Positions 8,017 to 17,659 of a stretch of 64,000 bases of DNA are shown piece by piece. A program made the translations under genes and the position numbers. This DNA comes from an uncultured Allomuricauda sp. (GTDB lineage Bacteria > Bacteroidota > Bacteroidia > Flavobacteriales > Flavobacteriaceae), in the NCBI RefSeq assembly GCF_947499695.1, contig NZ_CANMPQ010000002.1, positions 248,001 through 312,000 on the forward strand, read 5' to 3'. Below the pieces are notes generated by a model. That model saw only the letters and a list, made by a program, of their open reading frames with translations, was not told the origin of the DNA and did no database searches. The number at the start of each line of letters is the position of its first letter. Position 1 is the stretch's first letter.

Positions 8017-9192
8017 ATGAAAAGAATCATATATATAGTACTTACGACAGTAGTTTTATCCTCTTGTGGAGGAGGAAACAATGGATCTGTGGAAGGTGTT
8101 ATTGCTGGAAACGATTTGGAGGCCATCCGTGCAAAACGAACGGAAATTTCTGAACAACAAAAGGCTTTGGAAAAAAACCTTCATATGTTGGATTCTGCAA
8201 TCACCTCGTTGGATGACAATGCCAAATTACCTTTGGTGACAACCATAGAGGCAAAGGCCCAAAAATTTAATCACTACCTAGAACTTCAGGGAGACGTGAT
8301 GACAAAACAAAATGTACTGGTTTACCCAGAAATGGGAGGGACTCTTTACCGTGTTTATGTCAAAGAAGGTCAAAAAGTTGCAAAAGGACAAGTATTGGCT
8401 TCCATAGATGATGGAGGGTTGTCCAGCCAATTGGCACAACTAAAAACACAGTCAGAGTTGGCAAAGACCACTTTTGAGCGTCAAAAAAGACTTTGGGAAC
8501 AAAATATTGGTTCTGAAATTCAATACCTACAGGCCAAAACAACTTACGAAGCTCAGGAAAGTGCTGTAAAGCAAATGCAAAGTCAAGTGGCCAAATCTAC
8601 CATAAGAGCTCCTTTTTCCGGAATTATTGATGATGTGATCAAGGATCAAGGAACGGTGGTTAGCCCAGGTCCTGGTTCTGAAGTTTTCCGAATAGTAAAC
8701 CTTACCAATATGTATATAGAAGTTGAGGTTCCGGAAAGTCATTTACCAAATGTGACCCCTGGGAAAAACGTTCAGGTATATTTCCCTGTTCTTGGAGATA
8801 GCGTAACCACAAAGGTTAGGCAAACCGGTAATTTCATCAACCCTAGCAATCGTTCTTTTACTGTGGAGATTCCGGTTCCTAGCGAAAATGGAAGGATAAA
8901 ACCAAACCTTACCGCCAAGGTAATGATCAATGATTATACAAGTGACAACGCTATCCTAATTCCTCAAAGTATTGTTTCTGAAAATGCGGAAGGAGAGCAG
9001 TATGTGTATTTGGTAGATGCCGATTCCACAGCTTCCAATACCATAGCAAAAAAGGTAATTATCACAACTGGAAAAACACAAGGCGACTTTGTGGAAGTAT
9101 TATCCGGTATCAATAGCGGAGATGGTATAATTGACGAAGGAGCACGAAGCGTCAAGGAAGGACAACAAGTAAGAATAAAGAACGGAGAATAG
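8017..9192 (+). CDS. RND efflux periplasmic adaptor (HlyD/AcrA family) lipoprotein
   Basis: 391 residues. MKRIIYIVLTTVVLSSC ends in a lipobox (LSSC, Cys17), so the protein is anchored by lipid. A short coiled coil (about 35-70) precedes the barrel-sandwich or lipoyl half-motif YVKEGQKVAKGQVLASIDD. Next come the alpha hairpin, the second lipoyl half STIRAPFSGIIDDV, a beta-barrel and the membrane-proximal domain. It links the inner-membrane RND pump to the TolC channel. It is the third gene of the operon, 19 bp before the pump gene. Confidence 0.93.
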   Translation: MKRIIYIVLTTVVLSSCGGGNNGSVEGVIAGNDLEAIRAKRTEISEQQKALEKNLHMLDSAITSLDDNAKLPLVTTIEAKAQKFNHYLELQGDVMTKQNVLVYPEMGGTLYRVYVKEGQKVAKGQVLASIDDGGLSSQLAQLKTQSELAKTTFERQKRLWEQNIGSEIQYLQAKTTYEAQESAVKQMQSQVAKSTIRAPFSGIIDDVIKDQGTVVSPGPGSEVFRIVNLTNMYIEVEVPESHLPNVTPGKNVQVYFPVLGDSVTTKVRQTGNFINPSNRSFTVEIPVPSENGRIKPNLTAKVMINDYTSDNAILIPQSIVSENAEGEQYVYLVDADSTASNTIAKKVIITTGKTQGDFVEVLSGINSGDGIIDEGARSVKEGQQVRIKNGE

Positions 9193-9211
9193 ACCAAAGA
9201 CATAAATTATT

Positions 9212-12200
9212 ATGAGCAAGCAAAAGAAGAAAGTCGACAAAGAATTTGGGCTGTCCTCGTGGGCTATTGACAACAAAACAACCATGTATGTTTTGATCGC
9301 CGTGATACTTTTTCTAGGGGCATCCGCATACTTTAGCATGCCCAGGGAAAATTTCCCCGAGATTAAGGAAACAAAAATCTATATCAGCTCACTTTATCCA
9401 GGAAATACAGCCGAGGATATTGAAAAACTGATAACAGACCCTCTTGAAGATGAACTAAAAACGGTAAGTAACGTTGTTGAAATCACCTCAACCTCCCAGG
9501 AAGATTATTCAATGATCATTGTGGAGTTTGATGAGAATATTTCCGTTGAGGCCGCCAAACAAAAAGTAAAAGATGAGGTAGACTCACAAACTGCAGGTGA
9601 AGATTGGCCCACATTCAACAACGCAAAGGTTGAACCCAATGTTTTTGACCTGAGTATGTCCGAAGAAATTCCAATTTTAAACATCAATATTTCTGGAGAT
9701 TATCCTGTGGATAAACTGAAAGAGTACGGTGAATACTTGGAAGATGAGATAGAAAGCTTGCAAGAAATAAAGCAGGTAGACATCCGTGGTGCTCAGGAGA
9801 AAGAGGTCGAGGTTGCCGTTGATATTTACAAAATGATGGCCGCCCAGGTAAGCTTCAATGATATAATTACCGCTATTGGTAACGAGAACATGACCACTTC
9901 TGCTGGTAACTTGATCACTAGTGGACAACGAAGGACTATTAGAATTGTAGGGGAAATTGATAAGCCAGAGGACCTGGACAACTTTGTAGTGAAATCAGAA
10001 AATGACGACCCTGTCTATCTAAAAGATATTGCCGAGGTTTCCTTTGAAGAAGAGGACAAGACCACCTACGCGCGTGAGTTCGGACATCCTGTTGTGATGC
10101 TGGACGTTAAGAAACGTGCCGGTAAAAACATGGTTGCTGCCGCAGAGCAGATTCAGGATATCGTGGAAGATGCCATTGAGAATGTATTTCCTCAAGATTT
10201 AACAGTGACCATAGCCAATGACCAGTCTTCCAAAACCATTGGTCAAGTAGATGATTTGGTAAACAACATCATCTTTGGAATCATCTTGGTGGTTACCGTT
10301 CTGATGTTCTTCCTTGGATTCAAGAACGCCCTTTTCGTTGGGTTTGCAATCCCAATGTCCATGTTTATGTCGCTAATGATTCTGAGCACTTTGGGCTATA
10401 CCATGAACACCATGATTCTATTTGGGTTGATTATGGGATTGGGGATGCTTGTAGACAATGGTATTGTGGTGGTAGAAAATGTGTATCGTCTCATAGAGCA
10501 AGAAGGTATGTCACGGGTAGAGGCTGCCAAAAAAGGAATTGGTGAAATTGCCTTCCCAATTATTATCTCAACCTTGACCACTGTAGCGGCTTTTGTGCCA
10601 CTAGGTCTATGGCCAGGGGTCATGGGGCAGTTTATGATCTATTTCCCCGTGACTTTGTCCGTTGTTTTGGGGTCCTCCTTATTTGTAGCCATCTTCTTTA
10701 ACTCGGTTTTGGTATCAAGGTATATGACCACGGACGACAAAAAAATGCCTTTAAAGAATATTATCCAAATAACTTCTATTGTAGCGGGTGTTGGGCTTTT
10801 GATTCTTCTGTTTGGAGGTAGTTATAGGGCGTTGGGTACGCTTATGTTATTTACGGCAATTATGCTTTGGGTATACCGTCTTTTCTTAAGAGGTTGGGCC
10901 AATGGTTTTCAGAACAAAGTCTTGCCGAGATGGGAAAAGTTCTATGAGAGAATGCTTCGAAAAGCATTGGCAGGTAGAAAGCCCATTTTTATAGCTGTTG
11001 GAACCTTCGTGTTGTTGTTCTTGGCCTTTATAGGCTTTGGAGCTTCCGTGGGAAGTCAACGTACTAAGGTGGAGTTCTTCCCCGACAATACGCCTAACCA
11101 AATCATCGTCTACATTGAATATCCTGAGGGTACCGATATAAAAAAGACCGATCAGATTACCAAGGACATTGAAAGTCGGGTTTATGATATTATCAATGAA
11201 GATGCATACCTGCACGGCGACTACAACTTTTTGACTGAAAGCGCTGTATCGCAAGTAGGTGAAGGAGCCGGTAATCCTCAAACTGATGGGGGTTCAGCGG
11301 CGGAAATGCCCCATCGTGGAAAGATTACCGCTACCATGCGGGAATATAAATTCCGTGAAGGTTCAGATAGTAACGATTTGCTCAAGAAGGTTCAAGAAGC
11401 ATTGAAAGATGTTTATCCAGGTGTCGCTATTTCTGTTGAAAAGGATGCTGTAGGTCCTCCGGCCGGATATCCTATCAATATTGAATTGGAAGGAAATGAT
11501 TACTCTGAATTGATTGCTACTGCAGAAAAAATGCGGAATTACATCAACGGAAAGAATATTCCTGGAATTGATGAACTCAAAATAGATGTAAATAAATCCA
11601 AACCTTCAATGCTTGTGGAGGTTGACCGAAAAAAGGCAGGTGAGTTAGGTGTATCCACAGGTCAAGTGGGACAACAACTTAGAAATTCCATTTTCGGGGC
11701 AAAAGCGGGTATTTATAAAGAAGATGGTGAGGATTATGACATCTACGTTCGGTTTAATGAAGAGAATAGATATAACACCAGCGCGATCTTTAATCAAAAG
11801 ATTACCTTCAAGGACCAGAATTCAGGACAAACAAAAGAAGTTCCAATTTCTGCCGTGGCTAACCAGGTGAACACCTCTGGGTTTAGTGCCATCAAGCATA
11901 AAGAAACTCAACGAGTGGTAACGGTTTATTCTGCTTTGGCACCAGGCTTTACAGATGCGGGCGCCATTGTTAGCAAGGTCCAAGCCGAAATGGAAAGTTT
12001 CACTGATCTTCCAGCGGGCATAAAAATCGACTATACAGGACAAATTGAAGAACAAAACAAACAGATGGCCTTCCTAATGGGAGCATTTTTTACCGGCCTT
12101 GGTTTGATTTTCTTCATCTTGATTTTCCAGTTTAACTCCATATCAAAACCTGGAATTATTATGCTTGCCATTTTCTTGAGTTTGATTGGAGTGTTCGGAG

Positions 12201-12721
12201 GAATAGTGGCAACTGGAAGTGCTTTCGTAATTATGATGACCATGATGGGAATCATTTCATTGGCCGGGATTGTGGTGAACAATGGAGTGGTGTTGTTGGA
12301 TTATACTCAATTACTGATCGACAGAAAGAAAGTGGAACTGGAATTGGATGATGATCAATTGTTAGAATCCAAAGACTTTTTGGAGGCCGTGGTAAAAGGT
12401 GGTAAAGCAAGATTACGACCCGTATTGTTAACAGCGATTACTACAATCCTTGGTCTAATTCCTTTAGCCACAGGTTTTAATATCAACTTCTTTACCCTAT
12501 TTAGTGAGTTCAATCCAAACATTTACTTTGGAGGTGACAATGTTATATTTTGGGGTCCTTTAGCTTGGACGGTTATCTATGGATTATTTGTAGCTACCTT
12601 TTTAACGCTAATAGTCGTTCCTATCTTATTTAGTATTGTGTACCGAGTCAAAGTAAGGATTCGAAAAAACAGAAAAAGAAAAGAAGATGACAAAAAGGAA
12701 GTGCTTGATATAGCAGCATAA
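9212..12721 (+). CDS. RND efflux pump, AcrB-like permease
   Basis: 1169 residues, longer than the usual 1030-1050. The extra length comes from a hydrophobic segment between the two halves (about 505-560) and an Asn/Phe-rich insert near 1085. The protein has the two-fold RND layout: helix 1, a large periplasmic loop, helices 2-6, then the repeat. In helix 4 the proton-relay pair reads Asp415-Asn416 (LVDNGIVVVEN) where AcrB has Asp-Asp. Helix 10 has GIVVNNGVVLLDY (about 1019-1031) in place of AcrB's Lys-containing stretch. It probably exports hydrophobic toxic compounds driven by protons or sodium. The substrate is unknown. It is the last gene of the tetR operon and is followed by a strong terminator. 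Confidence 0.92.
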   Translation: MSKQKKKVDKEFGLSSWAIDNKTTMYVLIAVILFLGASAYFSMPRENFPEIKETKIYISSLYPGNTAEDIEKLITDPLEDELKTVSNVVEITSTSQEDYSMIIVEFDENISVEAAKQKVKDEVDSQTAGEDWPTFNNAKVEPNVFDLSMSEEIPILNINISGDYPVDKLKEYGEYLEDEIESLQEIKQVDIRGAQEKEVEVAVDIYKMMAAQVSFNDIITAIGNENMTTSAGNLITSGQRRTIRIVGEIDKPEDLDNFVVKSENDDPVYLKDIAEVSFEEEDKTTYAREFGHPVVMLDVKKRAGKNMVAAAEQIQDIVEDAIENVFPQDLTVTIANDQSSKTIGQVDDLVNNIIFGIILVVTVLMFFLGFKNALFVGFAIPMSMFMSLMILSTLGYTMNTMILFGLIMGLGMLVDNGIVVVENVYRLIEQEGMSRVEAAKKGIGEIAFPIIISTLTTVAAFVPLGLWPGVMGQFMIYFPVTLSVVLGSSLFVAIFFNSVLVSRYMTTDDKKMPLKNIIQITSIVAGVGLLILLFGGSYRALGTLMLFTAIMLWVYRLFLRGWANGFQNKVLPRWEKFYERMLRKALAGRKPIFIAVGTFVLLFLAFIGFGASVGSQRTKVEFFPDNTPNQIIVYIEYPEGTDIKKTDQITKDIESRVYDIINEDAYLHGDYNFLTESAVSQVGEGAGNPQTDGGSAAEMPHRGKITATMREYKFREGSDSNDLLKKVQEALKDVYPGVAISVEKDAVGPPAGYPINIELEGNDYSELIATAEKMRNYINGKNIPGIDELKIDVNKSKPSMLVEVDRKKAGELGVSTGQVGQQLRNSIFGAKAGIYKEDGEDYDIYVRFNEENRYNTSAIFNQKITFKDQNSGQTKEVPISAVANQVNTSGFSAIKHKETQRVVTVYSALAPGFTDAGAIVSKVQAEMESFTDLPAGIKIDYTGQIEEQNKQMAFLMGAFFTGLGLIFFILIFQFNSISKPGIIMLAIFLSLIGVFGGIVATGSAFVIMMTMMGIISLAGIVVNNGVVLLDYTQLLIDRKKVELELDDDQLLESKDFLEAVVKGGKARLRPVLLTAITTILGLIPLATGFNINFFTLFSEFNPNIYFGGDNVIFWGPLAWTVIYGLFVATFLTLIVVPILFSIVYRVKVRIRKNRKRKEDDKKEVLDIAA

Positions 12722-12740
12722 TTTTTTGAAATAATCAAAT

Positions 12741-12772
12741 AAAAAAGCCCCGACCAATGGTTGGGGCTTTTT
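12741..12772. terminator. Bidirectional intrinsic terminator
   Basis: Stem GCCCCGACC / GGTTGGGGC (12747-12767, one G-T pair, 3-base loop), with an A tract before and a T tract after. It lies between the converging RND and MORN-repeat genes and should serve both. Confidence 0.9.
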
Positions 12773-12790
12773 CATAAAACTTTTTCCAGT

Positions 12791-13141
12791 TTATAGATTT
12801 GTTGAAGCAATTTCTGATTGATTCCATTTTTTCACATCAACAATGCGATTGTCGGCATAATCAACTTCTTTCAATTGCTCACCTTCCCAAAAAAACCATT
12901 TACCAGACTTTACTCCGCTTATATATTTTCCGGAGGCAATTTTTTTACCGTCAGTATTATACATGAACCATTGTCCATGTAACTTACCCTCTAAGTAATG
13001 TCCCGTTTGGGCTATTTCGCCATTTTCATGAAAATATGTGGCTTTTACCATTTCACCAACTTTTTCCAATGTTGGCTCAGCTTTTTGGGCGTAAATGCAA
13101 ACCGAAAATAGCGCTGTCATTAAAAATATTACGTTCTTCAT
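12791..13141 (-). CDS. MORN-repeat (YwqK-like) secreted protein
   Basis: 116 residues with a signal peptide (MKNVIFLMTALFSVCIYAQ). Three to four MORN/YwqK-type repeats follow: YFHENGEIAQTGHYLEGKLH, WFMYNTDGKKIASGKYISG and WFFWEGEQLKEVDYADN. Database relatives are often labelled 'antitoxin YwqK', but no toxin gene is next to it and a periplasmic location makes that label doubtful. The exact role is unknown. Upstream on its own strand a -7-like TATCTTTA (13188-13181) lies 11 nt downstream of an array of four 11-bp repeats, so its expression may be controlled by an OmpR/PhoB-type regulator. Confidence 0.75.
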   Translation of the reverse strand: MKNVIFLMTALFSVCIYAQKAEPTLEKVGEMVKATYFHENGEIAQTGHYLEGKLHGQWFMYNTDGKKIASGKYISGVKSGKWFFWEGEQLKEVDYADNRIVDVKKWNQSEIASTNL

Positions 13142-13199
13142 ATGCTATGGGTTTTAATCTGTGGAATAATCCTAACGTTCTAAAGATAAAAATTATTTT

Positions 13200-13237
13200 A
13201 CATTAAAAACACATTTGCATAACATTAAGTTTACATT
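13200..13237. repeat. Four direct repeats of ACATT with exact 11-bp spacing
   Basis: ACATT begins at 13200, 13211, 13222 and 13233, giving one unit per helical turn. This is the geometry of PhoB/OmpR-family boxes. Read on the minus strand (AATGT units), the array ends 11 nt before the -7-like element of the MORN-repeat gene. The rest of the 13142-13475 gap holds the aspS promoter and a doubtful 43-codon frame (13274-13405). Confidence 0.65.
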
Positions 13238-13448
13238 TAAATCATAATCAACTGTTTGTCAGGTAATTATCCAATGTTAAGTTTTTTACTTAGGTATTTT
13301 TATCGGAAAATTTTAACTAAAAAACCAATTGGTGTGCTCCCAAAATCAATAATTAATATTGCATTACACTTGACTGAAAACAATTCTTTTGAAACAGAAC
13401 ATTGATCAGAAAATCGATATATCTAGCGATAAATATTGACATTCCCCT

Positions 13449-13456
13449 TAAATTTG
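13449..13456 (+). promoter_or_regulatory. -7 promoter element of aspS
   Basis: TAAATTTG is an exact TAnnTTTG match, ending 19 nt before the aspS ATG. Confidence 0.6.
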
Positions 13457-13475
13457 CGCCTTCAGAGCTAACATC

Positions 13476-15224
13476 ATGTACAGAAGCAATACTTGTGGTG
13501 CATTAAGGGCATCGGACACTAACTCAACCGTTACACTCAGTGGTTGGGTACATAAAATAAGAGACAAAGGATTTGTTGCTTGGGTAGACCTTCGAGATCG
13601 TTATGGTATTACCCAATTGGTCTTTGATCAAGATCGTACTTCATCAGAATTGTTGGAAAAAGCCAGGGAACTTGGAAGGGAAACAGTTATACAGGTTAAA
13701 GGTGAGGTTATTGAAAGAGCTTCAAAAAACCCCAATATACCCACTGGTGATATTGAGGTGCTTGTAACTGAATTGACAATTTTAAATGAATCCAAACTCC
13801 CCCCCTTTACTATTGAAGATGAAACTGACGGAGGAGAAGATATTAGAATGAAATATCGCTATCTGGATATCAGAAGAAACCCTGTACGAGAAAACCTGAT
13901 TTTTAGGCACAAAGTAACCATGGAAGTCCGAAAATATCTTTCCGAACAAGGTTTTATAGATGTTGAAACCCCCTATCTTATTAAATCCACTCCAGAAGGT
14001 GCGAGGGATTTTCTAGTTCCAAGTCGCATGAATGAAGGACAGTTTTATGCATTGCCACAATCGCCACAAACCTTCAAGCAATTGCTAATGGTAGGTGGAA
14101 TGGACAAGTATTTTCAGATTGTAAAATGTTTTAGGGATGAAGATCTTAGAGCGGATAGACAACCAGAATTCACACAAATAGATTGTGAAATGGCCTTCGT
14201 AGAACAGGAAGATATTTTGAATACTTTCGAAGGGTTGACTAAACACCTATTAAAAGAAATCAAAGGCGTTGAAGCAGCAGATTTTCTACGTATCACATAC
14301 GATGAGGCTATGAAACGCTATGGGAATGACAAACCTGATATTCGTTTCGAGATGGAATTTGGGGAATTGAATTCCGTTGCCCAACATAAAGATTTTAATG
14401 TCTTCAATTCGGCTGAGTTGGTCGTTGGAATTGCAGTTCCAGGAGGAGCTTCTTATACTCGCAAAGAAATTGACAAATTAATCGATTGGGTCAAACGTCC
14501 CCAAGTTGGGGCCAAAGGCATGGTCTATGTAAAATGCAACGAAGATGGTTCTTATAAATCTTCCGTCGATAAATTTTATGATCAGGAAGACTTGGCCAAA
14601 TGGGAGGAAGTGACGAATGCCAAACCTGGTGATTTAATTTGTGTGCTTTCGGGCAATACAAATGAAACAAGGGCGCAGTTAAGTGCACTTCGAATGGAAC
14701 TTGCTGAACGATTGGGGCTTAGAAAATCAGATGAATTTGCTCCATTATGGGTTGTTGATTTTCCATTGCTCGAATTGGACGAAGAAACAGGCAGTTATCA
14801 TGCCATGCACCACCCGTTTACGTCACCGAAACCAGGGCAGCTTGAATTATTGGATTCCAAACCAGGAGAAGTAAAAGCAAACGCCTATGATTTGGTGTTG
14901 AATGGAAATGAAATTGGCGGTGGTTCTATACGTATTCATGACAAGGAGGTACAAGCAACTATGTTCAAACATTTAGGATTTTCACAAGAAGAGGCCAAAG
15001 AACAGTTTGGGTTTTTAATGGATGCTTTTCAATACGGGGCGCCTCCGCATGGCGGCATTGCCTTTGGGTTGGATAGGCTTGTGTCCATTTTGGGTGGTCA
15101 AGAAACGATTAGAGATTTTATTGCATTCCCCAAAAATAATAGCGGAAGAGATGTGATGATTGATGCTCCAGCGTATATTGATGACGATCAATTAAAAGAA
15201 CTCCACTTAAGATTAGATCTTTAA
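13476..15224 (+). CDS. aspS: Aspartate--tRNA ligase
   Basis: 582 residues, the normal length of bacterial AspRS. An N-terminal OB-fold anticodon domain ([20 protein letters not shown]) is followed by the class II catalytic core. Motif 2 is [19 protein letters not shown] and motif 3 is [16 protein letters not shown]. The bacterial GAD insertion lies between them. It charges tRNA-Asp with aspartate. The full tRNA-Asp/Asn discriminating status is not decided here. It is transcribed alone, with a -7 element upstream and a terminator downstream. Confidence 0.98.
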   Translation: MYRSNTCGALRASDTNSTVTLSGWVHKIRDKGFVAWVDLRDRYGITQLVFDQDRTSSELLEKARELGRETVIQVKGEVIERASKNPNIPTGDIEVLVTELTILNESKLPPFTIEDETDGGEDIRMKYRYLDIRRNPVRENLIFRHKVTMEVRKYLSEQGFIDVETPYLIKSTPEGARDFLVPSRMNEGQFYALPQSPQTFKQLLMVGGMDKYFQIVKCFRDEDLRADRQPEFTQIDCEMAFVEQEDILNTFEGLTKHLLKEIKGVEAADFLRITYDEAMKRYGNDKPDIRFEMEFGELNSVAQHKDFNVFNSAELVVGIAVPGGASYTRKEIDKLIDWVKRPQVGAKGMVYVKCNEDGSYKSSVDKFYDQEDLAKWEEVTNAKPGDLICVLSGNTNETRAQLSALRMELAERLGLRKSDEFAPLWVVDFPLLELDEETGSYHAMHHPFTSPKPGQLELLDSKPGEVKANAYDLVLNGNEIGGGSIRIHDKEVQATMFKHLGFSQEEAKEQFGFLMDAFQYGAPPHGGIAFGLDRLVSILGGQETIRDFIAFPKNNSGRDVMIDAPAYIDDDQLKELHLRLDL

Positions 15225-15235
15225 GTCAAAGAAAG

Positions 15236-15258
15236 TCCCGCCATAGAGCGGGATTTTT
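15236..15258 (+). terminator. Intrinsic terminator of aspS
   Basis: Stem TCCCGC / GCGGGA with a 6-base loop followed by five T, starting 11 bp after the aspS stop. Confidence 0.8.
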
Positions 15259-15286
15259 AATACTTTTAGATATATCATCCGCTTAA

Positions 15287-17071
15287 ATGCCAAACAAAAA
15301 GAAAAGCTGGCTTACCCGTTTCTTGAAATGGCGATATAAAAATATCTCCAACAAAACCTTTGTCCACGTCATGAGTATAGTGGTGGGGTTTTTGGCCGGA
15401 TTGGTTTCTGTTACTCTAAAAAACGTTACTTATTTTATTCAATCTGCTTTAGAAAGCGGCATTGTAATTTCTCAAAACCAATTGTATTTTATTTTGCCCA
15501 TTGTAGGTTTGACACTTGTGTATTTGTACGTAAAATACGTGCACAAAAAACCGATTCAGCATGCCGTGTCCTCCATCATTTTTGCTTTGTCTAAAAAAGG
15601 AGGGCTCTTAAAAGTTAAAAACATCTACACTCCTTTAATTGCTGCTCCTCTAACCGTCGGCTTTGGGGGTTCGGTCGGATTGCTTGGGCCTGCTGTTAAA
15701 TCCGGATCAGCCTTGAGTTCAAATCTGAGTAGATTATTCCATATTGATGCAAAAACACGGTCACTTTTGGTGGCTTGCGCTTCAGCAGGGGCCATTTCCT
15801 CCATTTTTCAGTCACCCATTGCTGCCATAATTTTTGCAGTTGAGGTCTTTACTTTAGACCTTACCATGTTATCCATGCTACCGTTATTATTGGCTTCCAT
15901 ATCTGGTGTGCTTACCTCCTACTTTTTCTTGGGAAATGAGGTGTTATTCAGTTTTTCTTTATCCGAAGGATTTGAACTTAAAGACACACTCTTTTATGTT
16001 CTGCTTGGTGTGGGAACTGCCTTCGCTTCCATTTATTTTACCAAAATGTACTTTGGCATCCTGAATTTCTTTAAAAGATTCAAAAGTCCAAAATACAAGC
16101 TATTGGTTGGGGGTATTGCAATCGGGATTATGCTCTACGCCATTCCTCCATTATACGGAGAAGGGTTTGGTTTTATAAACAATCTTTTGAGCGGAGACCA
16201 TTTAGTTGCATTGGGCAAGACCCCATTTGATGCCTACGTTCATAATATTTGGGTAGTGATTGCGCTTCTGTTCGGAATCACCATTTTTAAGGCCATTGCT
16301 ATGACGGCAACTTTTGCTGCTGGTGGTGCTGGTGGAATTTTTATTCCTACTATGGTTATGGGTAGTGCCCTAGGCAATGTGGTGGCCAAAGTCATTAATA
16401 ACATTGGACTCGGATTTTCAGTTTCAGAAAGCAATTTTACACTAATTGGAATGGCAGGTTTGATTGCCGGTGTAATTCATGCTCCTTTGACTGCAATTTT
16501 CTTAATAGCAGAAATAACAGGGGGTTATCAACTTTTTGTTCCCTTGATGATAACAGCTTCCATCTCATTTTTAATTACCAAAAATGCTTTGGATTACACA
16601 ATCTATACCAAAGAGCTTGCTAAAATTGGTGCTGTTCTAACCCACAACAAAGACCTAATGGTCCTTGGCATGATGGAATTGGATGATGTTATTGAAACAA
16701 ACTTCAAACCCGTGCATCCTGAGATGTCATTGGGAGATATGTTGCACGAATCCGTTTCAAAATCCAAACGAAATATCTTTCCGGTACTTAATGAAGAAGA
16801 AAAATTGATTGGAATTATTGTTTTGGATGATATTAGAGAGTTTATGTTTGATCGTGGATTATATGAAACAACTCACGTAAAGAATTTGATGCATGCCCCA
16901 CCGGAACATATTTTTTATAATTCGGACAATATGAAAGCGGTGATGAAAAAATTCCAAGATAGCGGAGCTTGGAATCTACCTGTAATCAAGGATGGTAAAT
17001 ATGTTGGTTTTATATCAAAATCCAAACTGTTAACCGCCTATCGAAGAAAACTTATCAATTACACGCGATGA
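15287..17071 (+). CDS. ClC family chloride channel/transporter with C-terminal CBS pair
   Basis: 594 residues. The ClC membrane domain (about 20-430) has the anion-site motif GGSVGLLGPAVKSG (127-140) and the late motif GGAGGIFIPTMVMGSALG. Two CBS domains (about 450-590) likely bind a nucleotide. The gating glutamate of antiporters (E148 in E. coli) is Leu133 here. The internal proton glutamate (E203) is Val187, after Glu186. Both proton-path residues are therefore missing, which suggests passive or altered anion transport. The 3' end overlaps the next gene (ATGA), so the two are coupled. Confidence 0.9.
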   Translation: MPNKKKSWLTRFLKWRYKNISNKTFVHVMSIVVGFLAGLVSVTLKNVTYFIQSALESGIVISQNQLYFILPIVGLTLVYLYVKYVHKKPIQHAVSSIIFALSKKGGLLKVKNIYTPLIAAPLTVGFGGSVGLLGPAVKSGSALSSNLSRLFHIDAKTRSLLVACASAGAISSIFQSPIAAIIFAVEVFTLDLTMLSMLPLLLASISGVLTSYFFLGNEVLFSFSLSEGFELKDTLFYVLLGVGTAFASIYFTKMYFGILNFFKRFKSPKYKLLVGGIAIGIMLYAIPPLYGEGFGFINNLLSGDHLVALGKTPFDAYVHNIWVVIALLFGITIFKAIAMTATFAAGGAGGIFIPTMVMGSALGNVVAKVINNIGLGFSVSESNFTLIGMAGLIAGVIHAPLTAIFLIAEITGGYQLFVPLMITASISFLITKNALDYTIYTKELAKIGAVLTHNKDLMVLGMMELDDVIETNFKPVHPEMSLGDMLHESVSKSKRNIFPVLNEEEKLIGIIVLDDIREFMFDRGLYETTHVKNLMHAPPEHIFYNSDNMKAVMKKFQDSGAWNLPVIKDGKYVGFISKSKLLTAYRRKLINYTR

Positions 17072-17331
17072 AATTAAAGCTCAAATATATTGTCGTTCTT
17101 GCCTTATTTCTTTCAGTGGGTTCCATTCTTTATGGGTTCTCTATTAAAGAAGAAGAGACCTCAAAAGCGAATAAATTTATAGGAGCCGGCACGGCTGGTC
17201 TTTTTCTTGTGGTAATGCCTCTGTTTCTATTCAAAGAGAGGAAAGGAAAAAATATGAAAGACTATATGTTGACCAAGGAAAACATAGAAAAAATGCAGGC
17301 TAAGGACAGAAAAAGCTCTGATAATCAATGA
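17068..17331 (+). CDS. Small two-helix membrane protein coupled to the ClC gene
   Basis: 87 residues with a first helix at about 5-25 (YIVVLALFLSVGSILYGF) and a second at about 40-56 (GAGTAGLFLVVMPLFLF), then a basic and acidic tail of 30 residues. No known domain recognised. The ATG overlaps the ClC stop by 4 bp, so it is translationally coupled and may be an accessory subunit, or simply co-transcribed. Its tail (MKDYMLTKENIEKMQAKDRK) is predicted cytoplasmic. Confidence 0.75.
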   Translation: MKLKLKYIVVLALFLSVGSILYGFSIKEEETSKANKFIGAGTAGLFLVVMPLFLFKERKGKNMKDYMLTKENIEKMQAKDRKSSDNQ

Positions 17332-17411
17332 TTTTTCAAAGATTTCACCTACATTTTACTTTTTGTTTTTTTAAATAAACTATTTTAGTGTTTTAACAAT
17401 TATTTTTTTAA

Positions 17412-17603
17412 ATGACTGGAACAGTAAAATTTTTTAATGAATCTAAAGGTTATGGATTCATTACCAACGACGAAACAGGAAAAGACATTTTTGTTCATGT
17501 TACTGCATTGAACGGAGTGTCGTTGAACGAAGGCGACAAAGTAGAATACCAAGAAGAAGAAGGAAGAAAAGGAGTGGTTGCTGCACAAGTGCAGGTAATC
17601 TAA
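17412..17603 (+). CDS. Cold shock protein, CspA family
   Basis: 63 residues, a single cold-shock domain. RNP1 is KGYGFI (13-18) and RNP2 is DIFVHV (25-30), with the MTGTVKFFNESKGYGF start typical of the family. It binds single-stranded RNA and DNA and acts as an RNA chaperone. The ATG follows a very A/T-rich 80-bp leader (TTATTTTTTTAA just before it) with no Shine-Dalgarno. The gene is monocistronic with its own terminator. Whether it is cold-induced cannot be told from sequence. Confidence 0.96.
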   Translation: MTGTVKFFNESKGYGFITNDETGKDIFVHVTALNGVSLNEGDKVEYQEEEGRKGVVAAQVQVI

Positions 17604-17631
17604 CAACAATATTTTATTTTGATTTGTACAG

Positions 17632-17657
17632 TCCCGGCCTAGCAGTCGGGATTTTTT
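17632..17657 (+). terminator. Intrinsic terminator of the cold shock gene
   Basis: Stem TCCCGGC / GTCGGGA (one G-T pair) with a 6-base loop and a six-T tail, 28 bp after the stop. Confidence 0.8.
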
Positions 17658-17659
17658 GT

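Noticed and set aside
10886-11281. 131-codon antisense frame inside the RND pump gene
   Set aside because: Shadow of a strongly conserved gene in another frame.
12791-13141. Toxin-antitoxin module suggested by the YwqK similarity
   Set aside because: The protein has a signal peptide and no toxin gene is adjacent, so the antitoxin label is probably inherited from loose naming.
13274-13405. 43-codon frame downstream of the 11-bp repeat array
   Set aside because: Composition looks random, there is no clear -7 element, and the array fits the opposite gene better.
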